A stretch of 64,000 bases of DNA from Mesaphorura yosii (GCA_009869945.1 WIXG01000259.1:50679-114678), one strand, 5' to 3'; positions 43,819-56,012 are shown, numbered from the stretch's first letter. The notes: generated from the letters alone by a model not told the origin. Made by a program: numbers and translations.

Positions 43819-45876
43819 TTAATACTTCGTCGTCAGTCGTACACCAACTTCGATTACAAAAACGAAACCACATAAACACCCACAAAGAGCGTAAACCAGT
43901 AACGGAATTTCAAACACATCGATTCGCATTCTTTGCGGTGGGTCCGGTCGCCGTGGAAGGTTGAAGAGAATCGCCTGAGCCGGTTTCTGACTTTCAGGAT
44001 CCAGTAAGGGTTTGAAGTTTGCATCCTCCTGCAGAGCCAGCTCATCAATCAACAGCTGATTCGCTTTCCACCGTGCAACCAGTCCAGACTCGATGAGTGC
44101 GGCGAGTGGTCGATGAAGAAAGCGGTGAACATGATTGGCTGAGGCTGACCACTCGGACACGTAAACGAATGGGTGCGCGGGGCCTTGGAATACGAGCAGC
44201 TTATGCTTGCCCAGTGTGCTCTGAAGTACTTGCTGAGCGAAGGACGCCGAATTCCCGCCCTCGATTAGCACGAAACTTGGTGGCACTACAATCCTCTCAT
44301 GGGTCCAGTTGATTGCCGTCCCCTTACCAATGCTACTGACAAGCGAACCAAATGCGGCGCTCATTCCCTTAATCCCATCCAGCCTCATGTACTTTGTTGT
44401 GTTCAAAATGAAGTGGCAATGATGGCATGACGGTGCTGTACTATTTCGTAGTTTATCCAAAGTGGGGATAATCGTTCCATCGCTTCTTCGCAGGAACGAC
44501 ATGGAGAAGAAAAAGTAGCCACTTGCCGCGAGCTCCTGAAGGTTGTCGGGAAAAGAGGGAATCACATCTTGCGTCATGTGTGCGGTCAGAATGCCCGAGT
44601 ATCCATTCGATACAATCAACCACATCAAAAGTGAGAGGCAGAAAACCAGGCGAAATTTGACCGTTTTCAGTCGACCAACGAAACTTTGTCCGAGCAGTGG
44701 GCCGATGAACAGTACAAAGTGGTGCGCTACTTCGATGGGGCTCGGTTGGCGCTGCTGGTGAAACACAATGTACGAGAGGGCAATTGACCAGACTGAGACA
44801 AGCGTGCAACCCCAGGTCATCCCATCCATTGAGGTCAGCAACGAAGCAATGTTGGAATCTGCAATGAATTCCGCGTCCATGAACACCAACATTCGGAACG
44901 GGATCACCTCCAGGGAGAAAATACTCAACTTCCTTCTCCTGAACTCTACGGTGGTGTTCTCGTCAAGTTCGCTTTCAAACTGAATGTATGCAATTGCAGC
45001 AGCATCTTGGACAGATTCATCATTTGGCTTGTATGTAATGTTGTAGTATTCTGCCAGGAGAAAGTAGATGCATTCAGTGGAGGAGAAGTTTAAGAATTGC
45101 TTACTGTATCCTTGCATGGCGCTGCACAGACTGTGCCGGTGTGGTTTGTGTATCTCGAGCCCGCGATGAATTAATGGGTGGATATGCACCTGGAGACTCC
45201 TGCCATTGTATGTGGCATCCCATGCCCTGCTCAACGACGCGATGCTGCCGCCACACTGTGGCCATTGGTCGCGCGCCACTTGAGAGGGAATAGCATGCAC
45301 TAGATTGACATGAGAACCGTTGCTCGTAATTTCAAGAGTTGTACCACGGTAGCCAGGTACTTGGAAAATAGAATTCTGAATTGCTTCACGCTCCTCGTCT
45401 GACACCTCGACAGTGTGCAAAATTATTGTGAAATCAGGCCCTTCATTTTCCAAACTACGGATGCGAAGTGTGTCCCGCGGCAGTGCGGCCCACGTCCCAA
45501 TCCCGATGCTGTTCCTTGTCGTCAGCAGTATTTGCACTTTGCATTGGAGGAACTTGAGATGGTTGCCCATAGCAATGTGGTCATCCTCATTGATCTTCGG
45601 GATCGTTATCCCCTGCTCATGCAAACATGATAGAATTGGAACCCTCGCATGTTGAAGAATTCGGACCAAATTATCGATTCCTTGGTTTAAGTCCGAATCC
45701 GCCTTATTTGCTCCGTCCCAATCGAGTTTTAACTCACAATTCCGAAAAGTATGCGTCAGCAGGTTCTGGGCATTTTGAGAAAGTAGCCACGCAAATGATG
45801 AACTTGCAAGTGCAAAAGTTATGATAAACAATGGAAGGAATAGTTTTCTTGTACTTGTATTCATTTTGCTGCACAT
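43819..45876 (-). CDS. Ionotropic receptor (IR)-like protein
   Basis: Single exon of 685 residues from ATG 45876 (an alternative Met is four codons on). A signal peptide (KLFLPLFIITFALASSSFAW) leads into a long extracellular region, then a first ligand-lobe-like part ending VIPFRMLVFMDAEF. The pore region has WGCTLVSVWSIALSYIVF, then HFVLFIGPLLGQSF and VFCLSLLMWLIVSNGYSGIL, which is followed by TAHMTQDVIPSFPDNLQELA. In ionotropic glutamate receptors and IRs this is the start of the second ligand lobe. The last helix is PLLVYALCGCLCGFVFVIEV with a short tail. A divergent arthropod IR. Different enough from the 22272 gene not to be a recent duplicate. Confidence 0.8.
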   Translation of the reverse strand: MCSKMNTSTRKLFLPLFIITFALASSSFAWLLSQNAQNLLTHTFRNCELKLDWDGANKADSDLNQGIDNLVRILQHARVPILSCLHEQGITIPKINEDDHIAMGNHLKFLQCKVQILLTTRNSIGIGTWAALPRDTLRIRSLENEGPDFTIILHTVEVSDEEREAIQNSIFQVPGYRGTTLEITSNGSHVNLVHAIPSQVARDQWPQCGGSIASLSRAWDATYNGRSLQVHIHPLIHRGLEIHKPHRHSLCSAMQGYSKQFLNFSSTECIYFLLAEYYNITYKPNDESVQDAAAIAYIQFESELDENTTVEFRRRKLSIFSLEVIPFRMLVFMDAEFIADSNIASLLTSMDGMTWGCTLVSVWSIALSYIVFHQQRQPSPIEVAHHFVLFIGPLLGQSFVGRLKTVKFRLVFCLSLLMWLIVSNGYSGILTAHMTQDVIPSFPDNLQELAASGYFFFSMSFLRRSDGTIIPTLDKLRNSTAPSCHHCHFILNTTKYMRLDGIKGMSAAFGSLVSSIGKGTAINWTHERIVVPPSFVLIEGGNSASFAQQVLQSTLGKHKLLVFQGPAHPFVYVSEWSASANHVHRFLHRPLAALIESGLVARWKANQLLIDELALQEDANFKPLLDPESQKPAQAILFNLPRRPDPPQRMRIDVFEIPLLVYALCGCLCGFVFVIEVGVRLTTKY

Positions 45877-46199
45877 CTTTCAAATGCCTGTCTGACACAA
45901 TTATTCACAATTTGACCAATTTGAAATGGAAGTCTCATCAATTTTAGTGCTTTGAATACACTTCTGATTTCAATTTGCATAAAATGCAATGAGTTTCGGT
46001 GGCCTTCACCAATTCAGCTTAGCAAATTCAATTGTCCTCGATTTCAATAACTTCTTCAGAGGTTGTTGAGAGAACCCTGTTGCTGTTGTCGATTTGAATG
46101 TCAAGTTGCCCGCGGTTCAGTAAACAGTAAATGACCGCGTCCGATGACGACGGGGGCTTCGAAATGACCTTAACAACGACGTGAGGACTGAGACTACGA

Positions 46200-46507
46200 C
46201 TGAGTAGACTGAATATTTCCAATGTCGTGCGCCTTGTTATACTCTAAATGCGTCTGCAGCTTCTTCTTCGCCTTCCCCACGTACAAGTTTCTGGCTCGGA
46301 GCCATTTGAGCGGAAACCCGTCGTTTTTGAGCTGGGATGCAGGCAGATCCAGCTTAGAAATACTTTCGCGGGACTGGAAATCAATATCGACGAGGTTTTC
46401 CCTTATGAATTCGGTGTGTGCGAACGAAATATGAAGATGATTACCTTTTCCAGCGCCTGAACCTCGGCCTCAGTCATATTTGGTGATTTTGGTGCTGCAA
46501 CAGCCAT
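46200..46507 (-). pseudogene. SEC14-like N-terminal fragment
   Basis: 46445-46507 encodes MAVAAPKSPNMTEAEVQALEK and ends in a GT donor. From about 46415 down, RENLVDIDFQSRESISKLDL, then GFPLKWLRARNLYVGKAKKK and HLEYNKAHDIGNI reproduce the CRAL-TRIO N-terminal region of the gene at 11757-13382. The second piece cannot be joined to the first without a frame error, and a stop comes soon after IGNI. No lipid-binding core or GOLD domain follows. Likely a dead partial copy. An adjacent open frame (46028-46222) reads VISKPPSSSDAVIYCLLNRG and is of unknown origin. Confidence 0.6.
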
Positions 46508-47275
46508 TTTTTCCAGCTCAAACGCAACTTGTAACCTCGCTTCGAATTGTTCGGACACTCAACTTGAACCTTGATTTTCCTCGCGTCCTGACTCACAAAT
46601 ATCGAAATTGTTACTGACGTCATCGTCGTCGGGTGAAGCCAGATAGTCGGCGGTCACGTCGAGTCGCGGCGAGCCACAGAAAGAATTTTACCACTACCGT
46701 ACAGACGAAAATAACCCATTAACTGTCCTTCGTTCGGCGCTCGGCTGTACGATGGTTCACAAAAGTAAATTCTTGCGGGGTGACAAACCGACAAACGGCT
46801 GTCTGAAATCTCAAATGGGTCGCTGACGTAGGCAGAAACTGCCAAAGTGTCCAACCAGACAAAAACTCAATTAATCTTACAAGAAGAAAAAGCTTTATTT
46901 ATAAGTTTACGATTATTTTCTATCAATTTAGATTCAGAGTTTCGTGCATTCAATTTCCCTACAATTATGAAAGGTGACGATGGTCTTCCCGACGATGCTC
47001 GCTGAAGACGGGAGCTCGTCAGAAGTCGGGCACCCGGCACGGTCGCAGGAGACGTAATGAAGTCCGGTTCCGTTGCGAAGCGCAGGTGCAGCACAGCGTG
47101 CACGGGAATACGACGCCGAAGCCGATCGAATTGCCGCACGTGCGGCGTCCTTCTCCTGCCGGCGCTGCTGTGACCGACTCCGAGCCGTATTTCGGAGGCT
47201 CGCCAACCTGAAGCACGAACACGAACAGACAATGCTAATTAATGGGCAGGCAGCCTTAAACAAAAGTGGACGGCT

Positions 47276-50200
47276 TTACCGTCGGAAGGTTTTGGTCATC
47301 ACATTCCCGTCAAACTGGAACGTCCTGAACGTTGACGACTTGCTCAGTTTCCGGATTTCATTCAGTGCCGTCTTCTTGTGTGGCTGAGCGAGAAGGGCGC
47401 CGACTTGCTGCAGGCTCTGAAACAAAAGTAAAAAGTGAGGCCGGTCGAGGCGTCGTTAGCAAAATTCAGATTAAAGTCTCCTGAGCATGTCTGCTATTAA
47501 GATTCTATGAAGATTGTCTGCTTACGTTGAACTTCTGCAGCCGCGTCATGACCTGAATGATATTTCCTCCTCCTGCGAGCACCTCCCACTGATTGTAGTA
47601 CCCGCACGCTGATAAGATAAGAACCGGCACCGTCCACGGGCCCGGGCGCCTCGGATCCTCGAAGTCATTCCATCCAATGGGCGTGGCCGGCTCGGAATGG
47701 AATGCCAGCGTGATTGCGTTGTCGTCCGGTTCGATGCTCATGCTGTGAAGGTGTTTAATCCCAGTGAAAGTGAACGGAGTCTGACTGGAGCCGGCGCCGT
47801 CACATGCGGGCTCGGAGTCACGGTCCAGCGTCGGGTCGTACGCATTCGCCAGCTGAATTCTTTTCTCTCTGAACTCGTGCACGTACTCGACTCCTTCGTC
47901 GTCCTGCCTGAACACTGGAACCTGGGCGCTTAATTCGATTCCCTTCTCGCCGTTCCACGCCACGAGCGAGAGGACCATCTCAGCCCAGAGCCAGCCACGC
48001 TTCCAGGCGGCGATGAGCGGCACGTGCGGTGGAATCTCGCCTGCGCCCACGCTTGAGTTGCCACTCAAAATCTGAGTGACCGCCTGTGCCGATTTGAGCG
48101 CCAGCGCCTGCATGATGTTTGCACTGGACCACTGCTCGAGGAAAAATGAGTTGACGATGCTCGACTCGTGCAGGGCCTCAATGTACCTACCCGCACGGCC
48201 GCTGAGACGACCTATCTTTGAATTCCTCAACTGCCACAGCCACTGAAGCAGTCTGTGCGTCGTCGCGAGCTCGGGGTTGTCCATCCCAAACGTCGTCGTC
48301 TCAAACTCCTCGTTTAGCAGTGAAGACTCGGGCGAATCGAGCAGATGGTGGTGGTGCGTGCGGCAAATGTCATAGGAGCCCCGGCCGTGGTGCAGCTGAG
48401 GGACGAAGGAGCTCAGCGTCCGTGCGAGCATCGACGGCGCTCGCGATCTCGCTTTTGGGGTCGACTCTTCAGCGGCAGCGGAGGCGTTGAAGCTTTTTGA
48501 ATGGAATCCATTTTTGGCAGGCCCGGCTCCGCCGTGATGGAGCCTGACAGCCTTCTGCTTCTGCAGCATGGTGCTCGGTTCGCTCCGCATTTGGTACAGC
48601 ACCATCCTGAGTACGTCGCCGCTGATCTCCCACGTCGTCGTAGCCGCGGCGTAGCCCGATGGAGCGGCAACGGCGCTCGCCCCGGTACATTTCATGACCC
48701 AGCCGACAAGGAGCCCGATGTACTGAATCTGGCGAGGCGTGAACGTGTGTGGGCAGACGTATTTCGGGCGGATCAGCTCCGAGACAGTCTTCCGCCAGCT
48801 TGCGACCAGCTCGTCCTGGGCGTGCAAGGTTCTGCGGGCCTGCTCCATGTGAATCATCAGTGCGGCCCTTTCGTGCTCCTGCTCGTCGGCGTCGATGTCG
48901 GGCGCCTGCCAGCTGGGCCTGGGCGTCCGGCGCCGCTGTGGAGTCACGACAGCGTAAAAGAGGTCGTTGGCGCAAAGGCGCTCGAGAATAATCTTGAAAA
49001 TTGAGTCCTTCTGATGAGTAGGAACGGAAACGGAAACACCTGCTGCTGCCGCCCGAATTGAGGCTGACGGCAGCGGCTCAGGCTCGGGCGCGGTCTCAAA
49101 TCCTCGATTGACGTACGTTGCTGACGATGACGTTCTGGACGTGGGCGCCGGCGGAAGGCGGGCGCCCATCGTCTGTTCCCTCCGAGACTGATTGATCGAT
49201 TCTTCAAACCCTTCCAGTTCCAATGCGACTGACTCACCGGGCCGCTCAGCCGCCTCGGACACGGGCATGAACGGTCGCTGGCGCTTAGTCATGGTGTTGC
49301 TGATTCGCTTCAGGAGTGAGCCAAGTCCTTTCTTCGTTGCACTCGCGCTCGAACCCGAGTCCTTCATTTTGGCTGCTGCTTCGTTCGCACCACCACTGCA
49401 AGCCGCAGTCGCCTGAAGAGTCGCGAACGGGTTGACGACATGGAAATTTGACGCTCCAGCTGCTCTGAACTCCGATTCGTCAATTTTCAGTTCCTCAAAC
49501 GCGATTCCAAAGTCGATATCCCTCTGTGCGGCTGCATGGGAGTGGCTGTCGATGTCGTCCTCCTGGATTTCAGCATAGTGGCGCAGATCAATTTCGCCAA
49601 GAGTAAAAGTATCTTCGTCTTCGCTGTCGCTTTCGCCCTCGCCTTCTTCTCCGAATCCCGTGTCGTCAATGAAGTCTTGAATATTCGCCGACGCGGAGAT
49701 CCGCCTTTCTTCCGAGTATCGCGATCGTGACGGTGCTCGCTCTCGTTCTTTTCCGTATCCCTTCAGCAAATTTGTGCGAAAGAAATAGTTTGGGTAGAAG
49801 CATTTCTCAGCCGAGTCCAGCGCCGTCGTCAGAAGCGAGTGCAGGCGCTTTGGGAAGGCGGATGGGCTCCAGTCTTCGATGCGAGGCGCCGTTTCCAGTT
49901 CGGTCAGGAAGCAGTGCACAAGAAAATCGATTGTGAGCTGCTCCGGTTCGAGTTCAAGATCGACTTCGAGCGTGGAGGCGTCGTCTTCATTTTTACGCGT
50001 GCGCCGCGGCCGCGTGAATGAATCGAGACGAATTGCCTCTTCTTCGTCATCGCCGTTTTCTGCTCCTCCTTCTTCGTCATCTTCATCTGCGTCTTCGTCC
50101 GGATCTCGATTAAGAATGAGCAGCGAATTTGTTCGTCGGCTGCTCACGAACTCCAGAAACGTTTGTGGCTGGAGGCAGAAAAGGCTGAACAGTTTCAGAA

Positions 50201-51503
50201 TTCGGCTGGGCACACTGGACGGATGAAAATGTGCCAAAATGTGGGCTTCGCTTGGCCAGAAACTGAAAGTCCACAGCGTCTCGCAGTGCGCGTGCGTGGG
50301 GAAGAGCAGCTGACCTTTCGTGAGAGATTGTGTGATGTTTAAGAAAAGTGGATGGTGCAAAGGAAGACGCTCGATGATTGTTTTGTTGAGGCGTATGGCC
50401 GGAGTCACGTCGGAGCCAGCGCCTGCCGTAGCAGCCGCAGAAGCCATGTTGTAGTATAACGCTGGCCGGACTGTGACCCGTGTTTCGTCCAGCACGAGTG
50501 TGATGACGCTTTTCACGTGATCGATGCTCAGGCCACATTTTCCGACCTTTTGACGGCTTATGGTAGGTATTCTCGATTGTGCCAGCTTGAAAATCTTGTC
50601 GATGCTCGGATTATTGATCATGCTCGCAAGGAGCTGCGGGCCGAGCAACTGAACTTGGGTTTTCGGTGGTGCTTCGGGACCAGCCCTATTGTTGGAAGAG
50701 TTTCGAGCAAGCTCCTTGTTGAATCCATCGAGAAATGATCGGGCAAACTCCTTGAAGACTTTTTGGCTGTGAATCAACGAAGTGAGCTCAAATTCTTATG
50801 TAATTAAATTTAAGAGCCTTAAGACCATAGAATACCTGTAAAATGCGCGTGTTTCTTCGGCCACGAACTGATATACCAATTCATTTCTTACAGTAGCTGA
50901 TTCAGATTCAAAGATTTCAAGTTGTCCAATTTGATTTCCAGTGCCCCTGCCGATTCTGCCGCCGCCGCCAGCTGCCCGGAACGACGATGAGGACAACGAG
51001 GAGCTAGTTCTGGAGGGTTTGCTGTACGGCGAACCCGTCCCGGCTCCGGCGCGGACATTCGGCGGTCTTAAGGAAAAACAGAAGTCCTCCAGGACAATTG
51101 CGTATTCGTTCGTATTCGTGCTGGACGCCTAAAAACATCCACGAGGTAAATCTAAAGCTACCTGGTAAAACTCTGCGCTAAGTATGCGCTATATTTAAGT
51201 ATCCTAGAAATATTAACGGCGCTCACCGCGCCGACCGCGCAGCCTTACCAAATACGTAGGCAGTCTTCTGACAACAAAATTACTCTTCCAGACCAATTCT
51301 GGATTCGCGTTTAGATAATTCTCCGTTATATTCACAATTAAGTGCTCCAGTATGTTCAGATTCTCGATCCAGCTCTGTTCTTCGTCCTGGACAACTTTCT
51401 CCAGCAGCAGAATCGTGTCGATGATTGGTGGGACGGAGGTTGGGGACCGCGAGCCCGGACCGCTGGATTTTGCGACTTCAGCATCGCAGCCTGAAGCCCT
51501 CAT
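47276..51503 (-). CDS. Large conserved-looking cytosolic protein, unrecognised
   Basis: Four exons (51249-51503, 50836-51128, 47526-50766 and 47276-47416), all in phase, giving 1309 residues. The N-terminus has IDTILLLEKVVQDEEQSW and NLNILEHLIVNITENYL, then EYAIVLEDFCFSLRPPN and a Ser/Gly-rich linker. The middle alternates helical, apparently folded parts (HHPLFLNITQSLTKGQLLFP; ILKLFSLFCLQPQTFLEFV; PRQIQYIGLLVGWVMKCTGA) with acidic (DEDADEDDEEGGAEN) and Ser-rich disordered linkers. The C-terminus ends LHSMSIEPDDNAITLAF...WTVPVLILSACGYYNQWEVL and a basic tail. There is no signal peptide or membrane helix. I cannot name the family. Coding G+C is high. It is a real gene judging by the four clean splice joins. 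Confidence 0.8.
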
Positions 51504-51509
51504 TTTCGA

Positions 51510-52800
51510 CTACTGATTACAGAATCCGGAAACTACACGTCTGATGACCTCACTGGAAAGACCGAAACACTGCACTACATTGATCTGAGCAATTCTGCGT
51601 CTGCCGTCACACTAAATCTCAAAATCAAAACTGGCATTTCACTTTGGAGTCGAGCCAACTCAAAGTTAAATGACTAAAATCAGCGTACTAGCAATAAAAG
51701 TGGGTGTAAATTAACCAGAAAATGGCGATACAATAGCCATGGCATCTCAAATTACTTTGGACAATAACAAGAACAACTGAACACCACAAAACACGAGTAA
51801 GGAGCAAAATAATGAATGCAAGTCAGGGCGCTCCGGTACAGTTACAATTTACAGTCAGGTCAATTCACTGCGAATGGAAATGCAAAAGACGCCTCGATGG
51901 ATGCTTCGAAATGAATCAAACGCTGAAATGCATCTGTGAATGTTAATTTTGGTCCAGGAAATTCATCTTCTCATCTGCATTCATGTAGCGTGGCGGCGAC
52001 TGAAGCTGCTGCTGCGTGGGGTCATGAATCCGTAACCGTAACGTGAATGTGAGATGAATTCGTCATTGTGACAGTGTAGCGTAGCAATGAGGAAAAGGAT
52101 ATTGAATTGTTGGAACCCGTCTCAGGCCATTATTATTAAAAAGTCACAACAAAACGGAAGGATATCCTATTGCATGGCCAGATGCGTCGCATCTCGACTC
52201 GACTGACATTCCGGCTCGCATTGTGGCATTGTTATGCTAAACAGTGAAACAGTGCAGTGCACAGGTTTTGTATTTGGTGATTCGTGACTCATTTTCATGA
52301 TTTTACTTAGCTGGAATGTAATTTTATACAGACCAGCCAGCCTGTGAATTAGGAATTAGCCTACAGCTCAAATTACTCGTACAGAAATTGAAAACACGAG
52401 AATTTGCCGTTTGCCCAATTTGCAAAAGAATGCAATAACAAACTCATAAAGTACAACAAATTTTATTAAATTGACTTTGTGTAATCGTACATCAAATTCG
52501 TACTCGTAGATTTGTGCCCACTCGGCCCACTACTTAATGCTTGTCATTATCACAGTTGAGAATTGTAGCTTTATGCTTTAACTTTAGAATTAAATGCACT
52601 TTCGTGTAGTAAATGAATACAAGATTGTCTGGAATTTCGTACTTGCTTTCTCTTAAAAGTAAAGTGACTATTGCACGTCAGCGTAATGCGAAATGGTAAA
52701 TGTTAATTTAAAGCATGTTAAACTTTGGTGTTGATCGTAGTCGCGAAGTGTAATTTAATGGATACGCAGTCTTGACAGTCTTGAGGTGGCTAGTCATACC
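51510..52800. other. Intergenic, nothing supported
   Basis: About 1.3 kb of A/T-rich DNA with only short incidental frames. Confidence 0.45.
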
Positions 52801-52805
52801 AATAG

Positions 52806-53887
52806 TCAGCTCTCCTGACGCTTCCGTCTCTTTGTGAACAGAGTTGGTCCGAGAATCGCGGCTGCCAGTAGACTCAGTCCGATTGCTGTGCGAAGGGAAA
52901 TTATTTCGTTGACGGATTTGATGTCGGACAGCATGCTGCCAGCTTGACAAGTCAGGAAATTGTATGGCATTAGTCCTGCAATCGCCATCGCGTAAAGCAA
53001 GATATAAATCATTAGTACAAGAAGGTCGTGGAGGAAGAATTAATTGGCTTACCGACAAAGACTGAGATAAAAAAGTAGTTAATAGGCACTTTAACCAACG
53101 GACATGCCATGTTGACCAGCCAGTTTGGAGTCATTGGAAAAATTCTCAGGCTCAGTAGAAAGTACAGTAGCTTGTCCTCGTTTCTTTTAACCTGTCATAA
53201 ATTCAAGGTGTAAATGCCAAAGTAATTAAGCAATTCTGACCTGACAATGCAATTACCGCGATTTCAACTCACCATTTTCGAAAACTTGGCCAGCTTTGAT
53301 GGAAACAGACTTTGAATAATGTTGTGTGTAATGTACTTGGAAATTAAATAGCAGGAGGTAGCACCGGCCGCTGACAAAACGCAGCACAGTACAAATCCTT
53401 TCCAGACTCCAAATAGCGTACCGCTCAGGAGGTTCTGCAAGAAAACAAAGCATCAATTAACAGTTATTAGCATTCCCATGAACTTAGTCGCTGTCGTGAC
53501 TTGACGTACCAGGAATACGCTTCCAGGAATCGCGAATGCTTGCTTATAAATGTACGCTGATGAGAAGAACACAACTGTGTAAAAATAAGATTCGTTGGTG
53601 TACGATTTCAGAATCACAGATAGTCTTTGGATTTCTTCTATTGTTGTGGGGAAGCTGATTCGTTCCTATTTATTAGAGCAACCAAACACCAGTGAGTGAA
53701 TTACTACAATTCTTAATTACGTTTTACGCATTGCTCATTGCGCACACGTTGCTTGATAAATGACCTGACTTACATCCGGTGTCGACTTTCCACTGAACAG
53801 GTACAAAAAGTAGAGCCAAGCAGTTGAGATACCAAGAATTGTCAGTAATTGAATCACACTGACTAGTTTTCTGTTTACCATCTCCAT
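52806..53887 (-). CDS. TMEM41A: TMEM41A-like ER membrane protein (VTT/DedA family)
   Basis: Five exons (53774-53887, 53510-53665, 53273-53434, 53053-53191 and 52806-52975), phases checked, 246 residues. The conserved VTT domain reads QAFAIPGSVFLNLLSGTLFG, then GFVLCCVLSAAGATSCYLIS, LSLRIFPMTPNWLVNMACP and FVGLMPYNFLTCQAGSMLSD. The last phrases match TMEM41A more closely than TMEM41B. Family members are ER-resident lipid scramblases linked to lipid mobilisation and autophagy. An N-terminal membrane helix (VIQLLTILGISTAWLYFLYL) precedes the domain. The C-terminus is a dibasic KRRKRQES tail. Confidence 0.9.
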
Positions 53888-53889
53888 CG

Positions 53890-54650
53890 GTGCTGGAAGC
53901 AATGACTTGACTTGCGAATTGCGTGATTGTGATTGAGTTAATCTCTGATTTGAATCTTCACGTTGTTCAAAGCAGGAACCGTACACTGTTAACTTTGGGG
54001 CTTGGAAGTACGCAAATTAAATAACACTGCTGAATCCGAATCTCCTGTTTGCTGTTTGTAAATACGGCAATACGCATACTAGCTTGCAGTAAATTTGATA
54101 TAATAATTGCCTAATTGCACAGAGAATTTAATGATTAACCTTTGGATGTTGCTGTTGCTAATTTATAACACGTATAAATATGAATACGATTACACGAACA
54201 CATGACAACAAGCTCTAATAATCTCTGTTGAATGAAGAATGAGAAATGAAAATTGCAAATGCCAAAGTGCGAATGCGAATTACAAATTCCACGGCACGGC
54301 ACGATCACCACGACCGTAACCTCATTTGCTTTGCTCTGCGAATCTTCCTCTTTCATGAGATCACCAGTCAGCAGACAGAACGCAGAAAGCAAAAAGTAGA
54401 CAAATGCAAAGCAAAAGCAAGGCGATCCGTAGTCAAAAAGTCTCATCAGTTTTCATCCTTCAAGGTTAAAAGCCTTCGGAGTTTGGAATCGGTTTGATTT
54501 ATCTGATTTATTCGAGCAAGTTCGGCTGATCAATCAATGCAAAATAAAAGCAAGACAAGAATTCTGACATCTGGTTTAATTAAATACTATTATACAATAC
54601 ACGAATAAGCTGCTGCTGATAAGATAGCGTACTCCACTCCACCTCGCCTG
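53890..54650. other. Intergenic, AATGC-type short words
   Basis: Holds GAAATGAAAATTGCAAATGC and GCGAATGCGAAT words near 54240-54290 like those in the 6.8-10.5 kb stretch. No gene is supported. Confidence 0.4.
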
Positions 54651-54656
54651 TACCAA

Positions 54657-55538
54657 CTATGCCAGTGGTCTCCGTTTCAGGTGATACAAGTGATGATTGC
54701 CCATCGCCAGAGAGAGGATTCGTTTGCACGTTCTGATATGGGCGAAGAAGAGGACGACGGGTGTTGTGGTCCTATCAATGAATGCGATGACCAGCTTCTT
54801 CTCGGCAAATTTGATGTTCCGAATAGCCGCCCAGTCCAGCTTCGACTCGACCACTGCCCTATTGACGTAGTTGTGTATCGAAATCCCAAAGGCGTGAATT
54901 CCTAAGAAGATTGACGTCCCGGTCTTGTCTTTCCCGTCAAAGTACGTGATTCCATATGACGGGAGCCGCTGGGCAATCTCCAAGTACGTGATCATGCCTT
55001 GGATGTCTGCTGGCGAAGACGCGGCTTGGTGGTGCGTAAACTTGAAGGAGTAGTTTGTCGGTGTCGTAGGGCCAACTGTCAGCCGTTGAGTTCCTCCAGG
55101 CAGGTATATCTTGCAGTTGATCTCTGCTCGCTGCAATTCCTGCGCCACTTCGTACGAGCAGTGAATGTCGCCCGCCTTCACCGCTTCTCTCACTTGCAGG
55201 TACAGCAGCTTCAGAGTCATGCTGTACGGGTCGACTTCGCGGCTAACGTCTTCCGGGTAGAATTTAATGCGGAGCTGCACGGCGGGCTGCGCGGATCCAC
55301 TGCTGCTGCTGACATCCAGCTCCTTCCAGACCTTCTTCGTCAGGTCGATCCATCCGAGCTGCTGTTTCTTGTCGACGTAGCGGAATCCGAAGAATTGGAC
55401 TTCCGATTCGGGGATACCGCCGAGCGCGGCAGTTGCAAAAGCCAGGAATTCCTTGCCAGTTGTGGATTTCGTTGCCGGGATCTGCAGCACTGTGACGTGG
55501 TCGGCCAACTCAACGGCGATCTGCACTGCTTTTGACAT
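54657..55538 (-). CDS. Intronless FERM-only protein, ERM/merlin-like
   Basis: Single exon of 293 residues from ATG 55538. F1 lobe: QIAVELADHVTVLQIPATKS, then VQFFGFRYVDKKQQLGWIDL. F2: RIKFYPEDVSREVDPYSMTL and LLYLQVREAVKAGDIHCSYE. F3: MITYLEIAQRLPSYGITYFD, IFLGIHAFGISIHNY, WAAIRNIKFAEKKLVIAFID and RILSLAMGNHHLYHLKRRP. These match moesin/ezrin/merlin motif by motif (KFYPEDVSEE, YLEIAQ, GVxALGLNIY, MGNHELY). The protein stops right after the FERM domain, so the alpha-helical region and the actin-binding tail are absent. F2 is diverged. A retrocopy that kept an intact frame is likely. It could bind membranes or partners without linking to actin. Confidence 0.85.
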   Translation of the reverse strand: MSKAVQIAVELADHVTVLQIPATKSTTGKEFLAFATAALGGIPESEVQFFGFRYVDKKQQLGWIDLTKKVWKELDVSSSSGSAQPAVQLRIKFYPEDVSREVDPYSMTLKLLYLQVREAVKAGDIHCSYEVAQELQRAEINCKIYLPGGTQRLTVGPTTPTNYSFKFTHHQAASSPADIQGMITYLEIAQRLPSYGITYFDGKDKTGTSIFLGIHAFGISIHNYVNRAVVESKLDWAAIRNIKFAEKKLVIAFIDRTTTPVVLFFAHIRTCKRILSLAMGNHHLYHLKRRPLA

Positions 55539-56012
55539 TTCACCACCCTACGGAACCTTCTACAGCGTAGTTGACAAAAAATGCTTCTTTTAAATGCGTA
55601 CTTCGGACTGAATCGAGATCTAGAAAAAGTCTGGATCGAACTAAACCACCGCCAATTGCCTTCTTAATTCCATGCCCTATTTTTAGCTCGCGCTTGTATT
55701 CTAGTGATAAGATAAGAATACATGATTCGATGCGCGGCATACTTTTTATTATGTCATCGCGCCCTGTCATTTGCCAAGTATGCCAAAATTACGTGATTCT
55801 TCGGTCGCTTGTGGCTGTGCTTGCTATTAGTTTTTAGCAAGAGTTGAACTTTTATTGATTGCAAAAACATGGCGTGGCGGACTGGCTTACAGTAATAAAA
55901 GATTGGTACTGATAACTAAACAATTTTGATACTGATTTCATAACTTGAATTGCTAAAATGTGGTAACTAAAAGGACTAGACTACAACTTAATTGTGTGCT
56001 TCTGAAATACAC

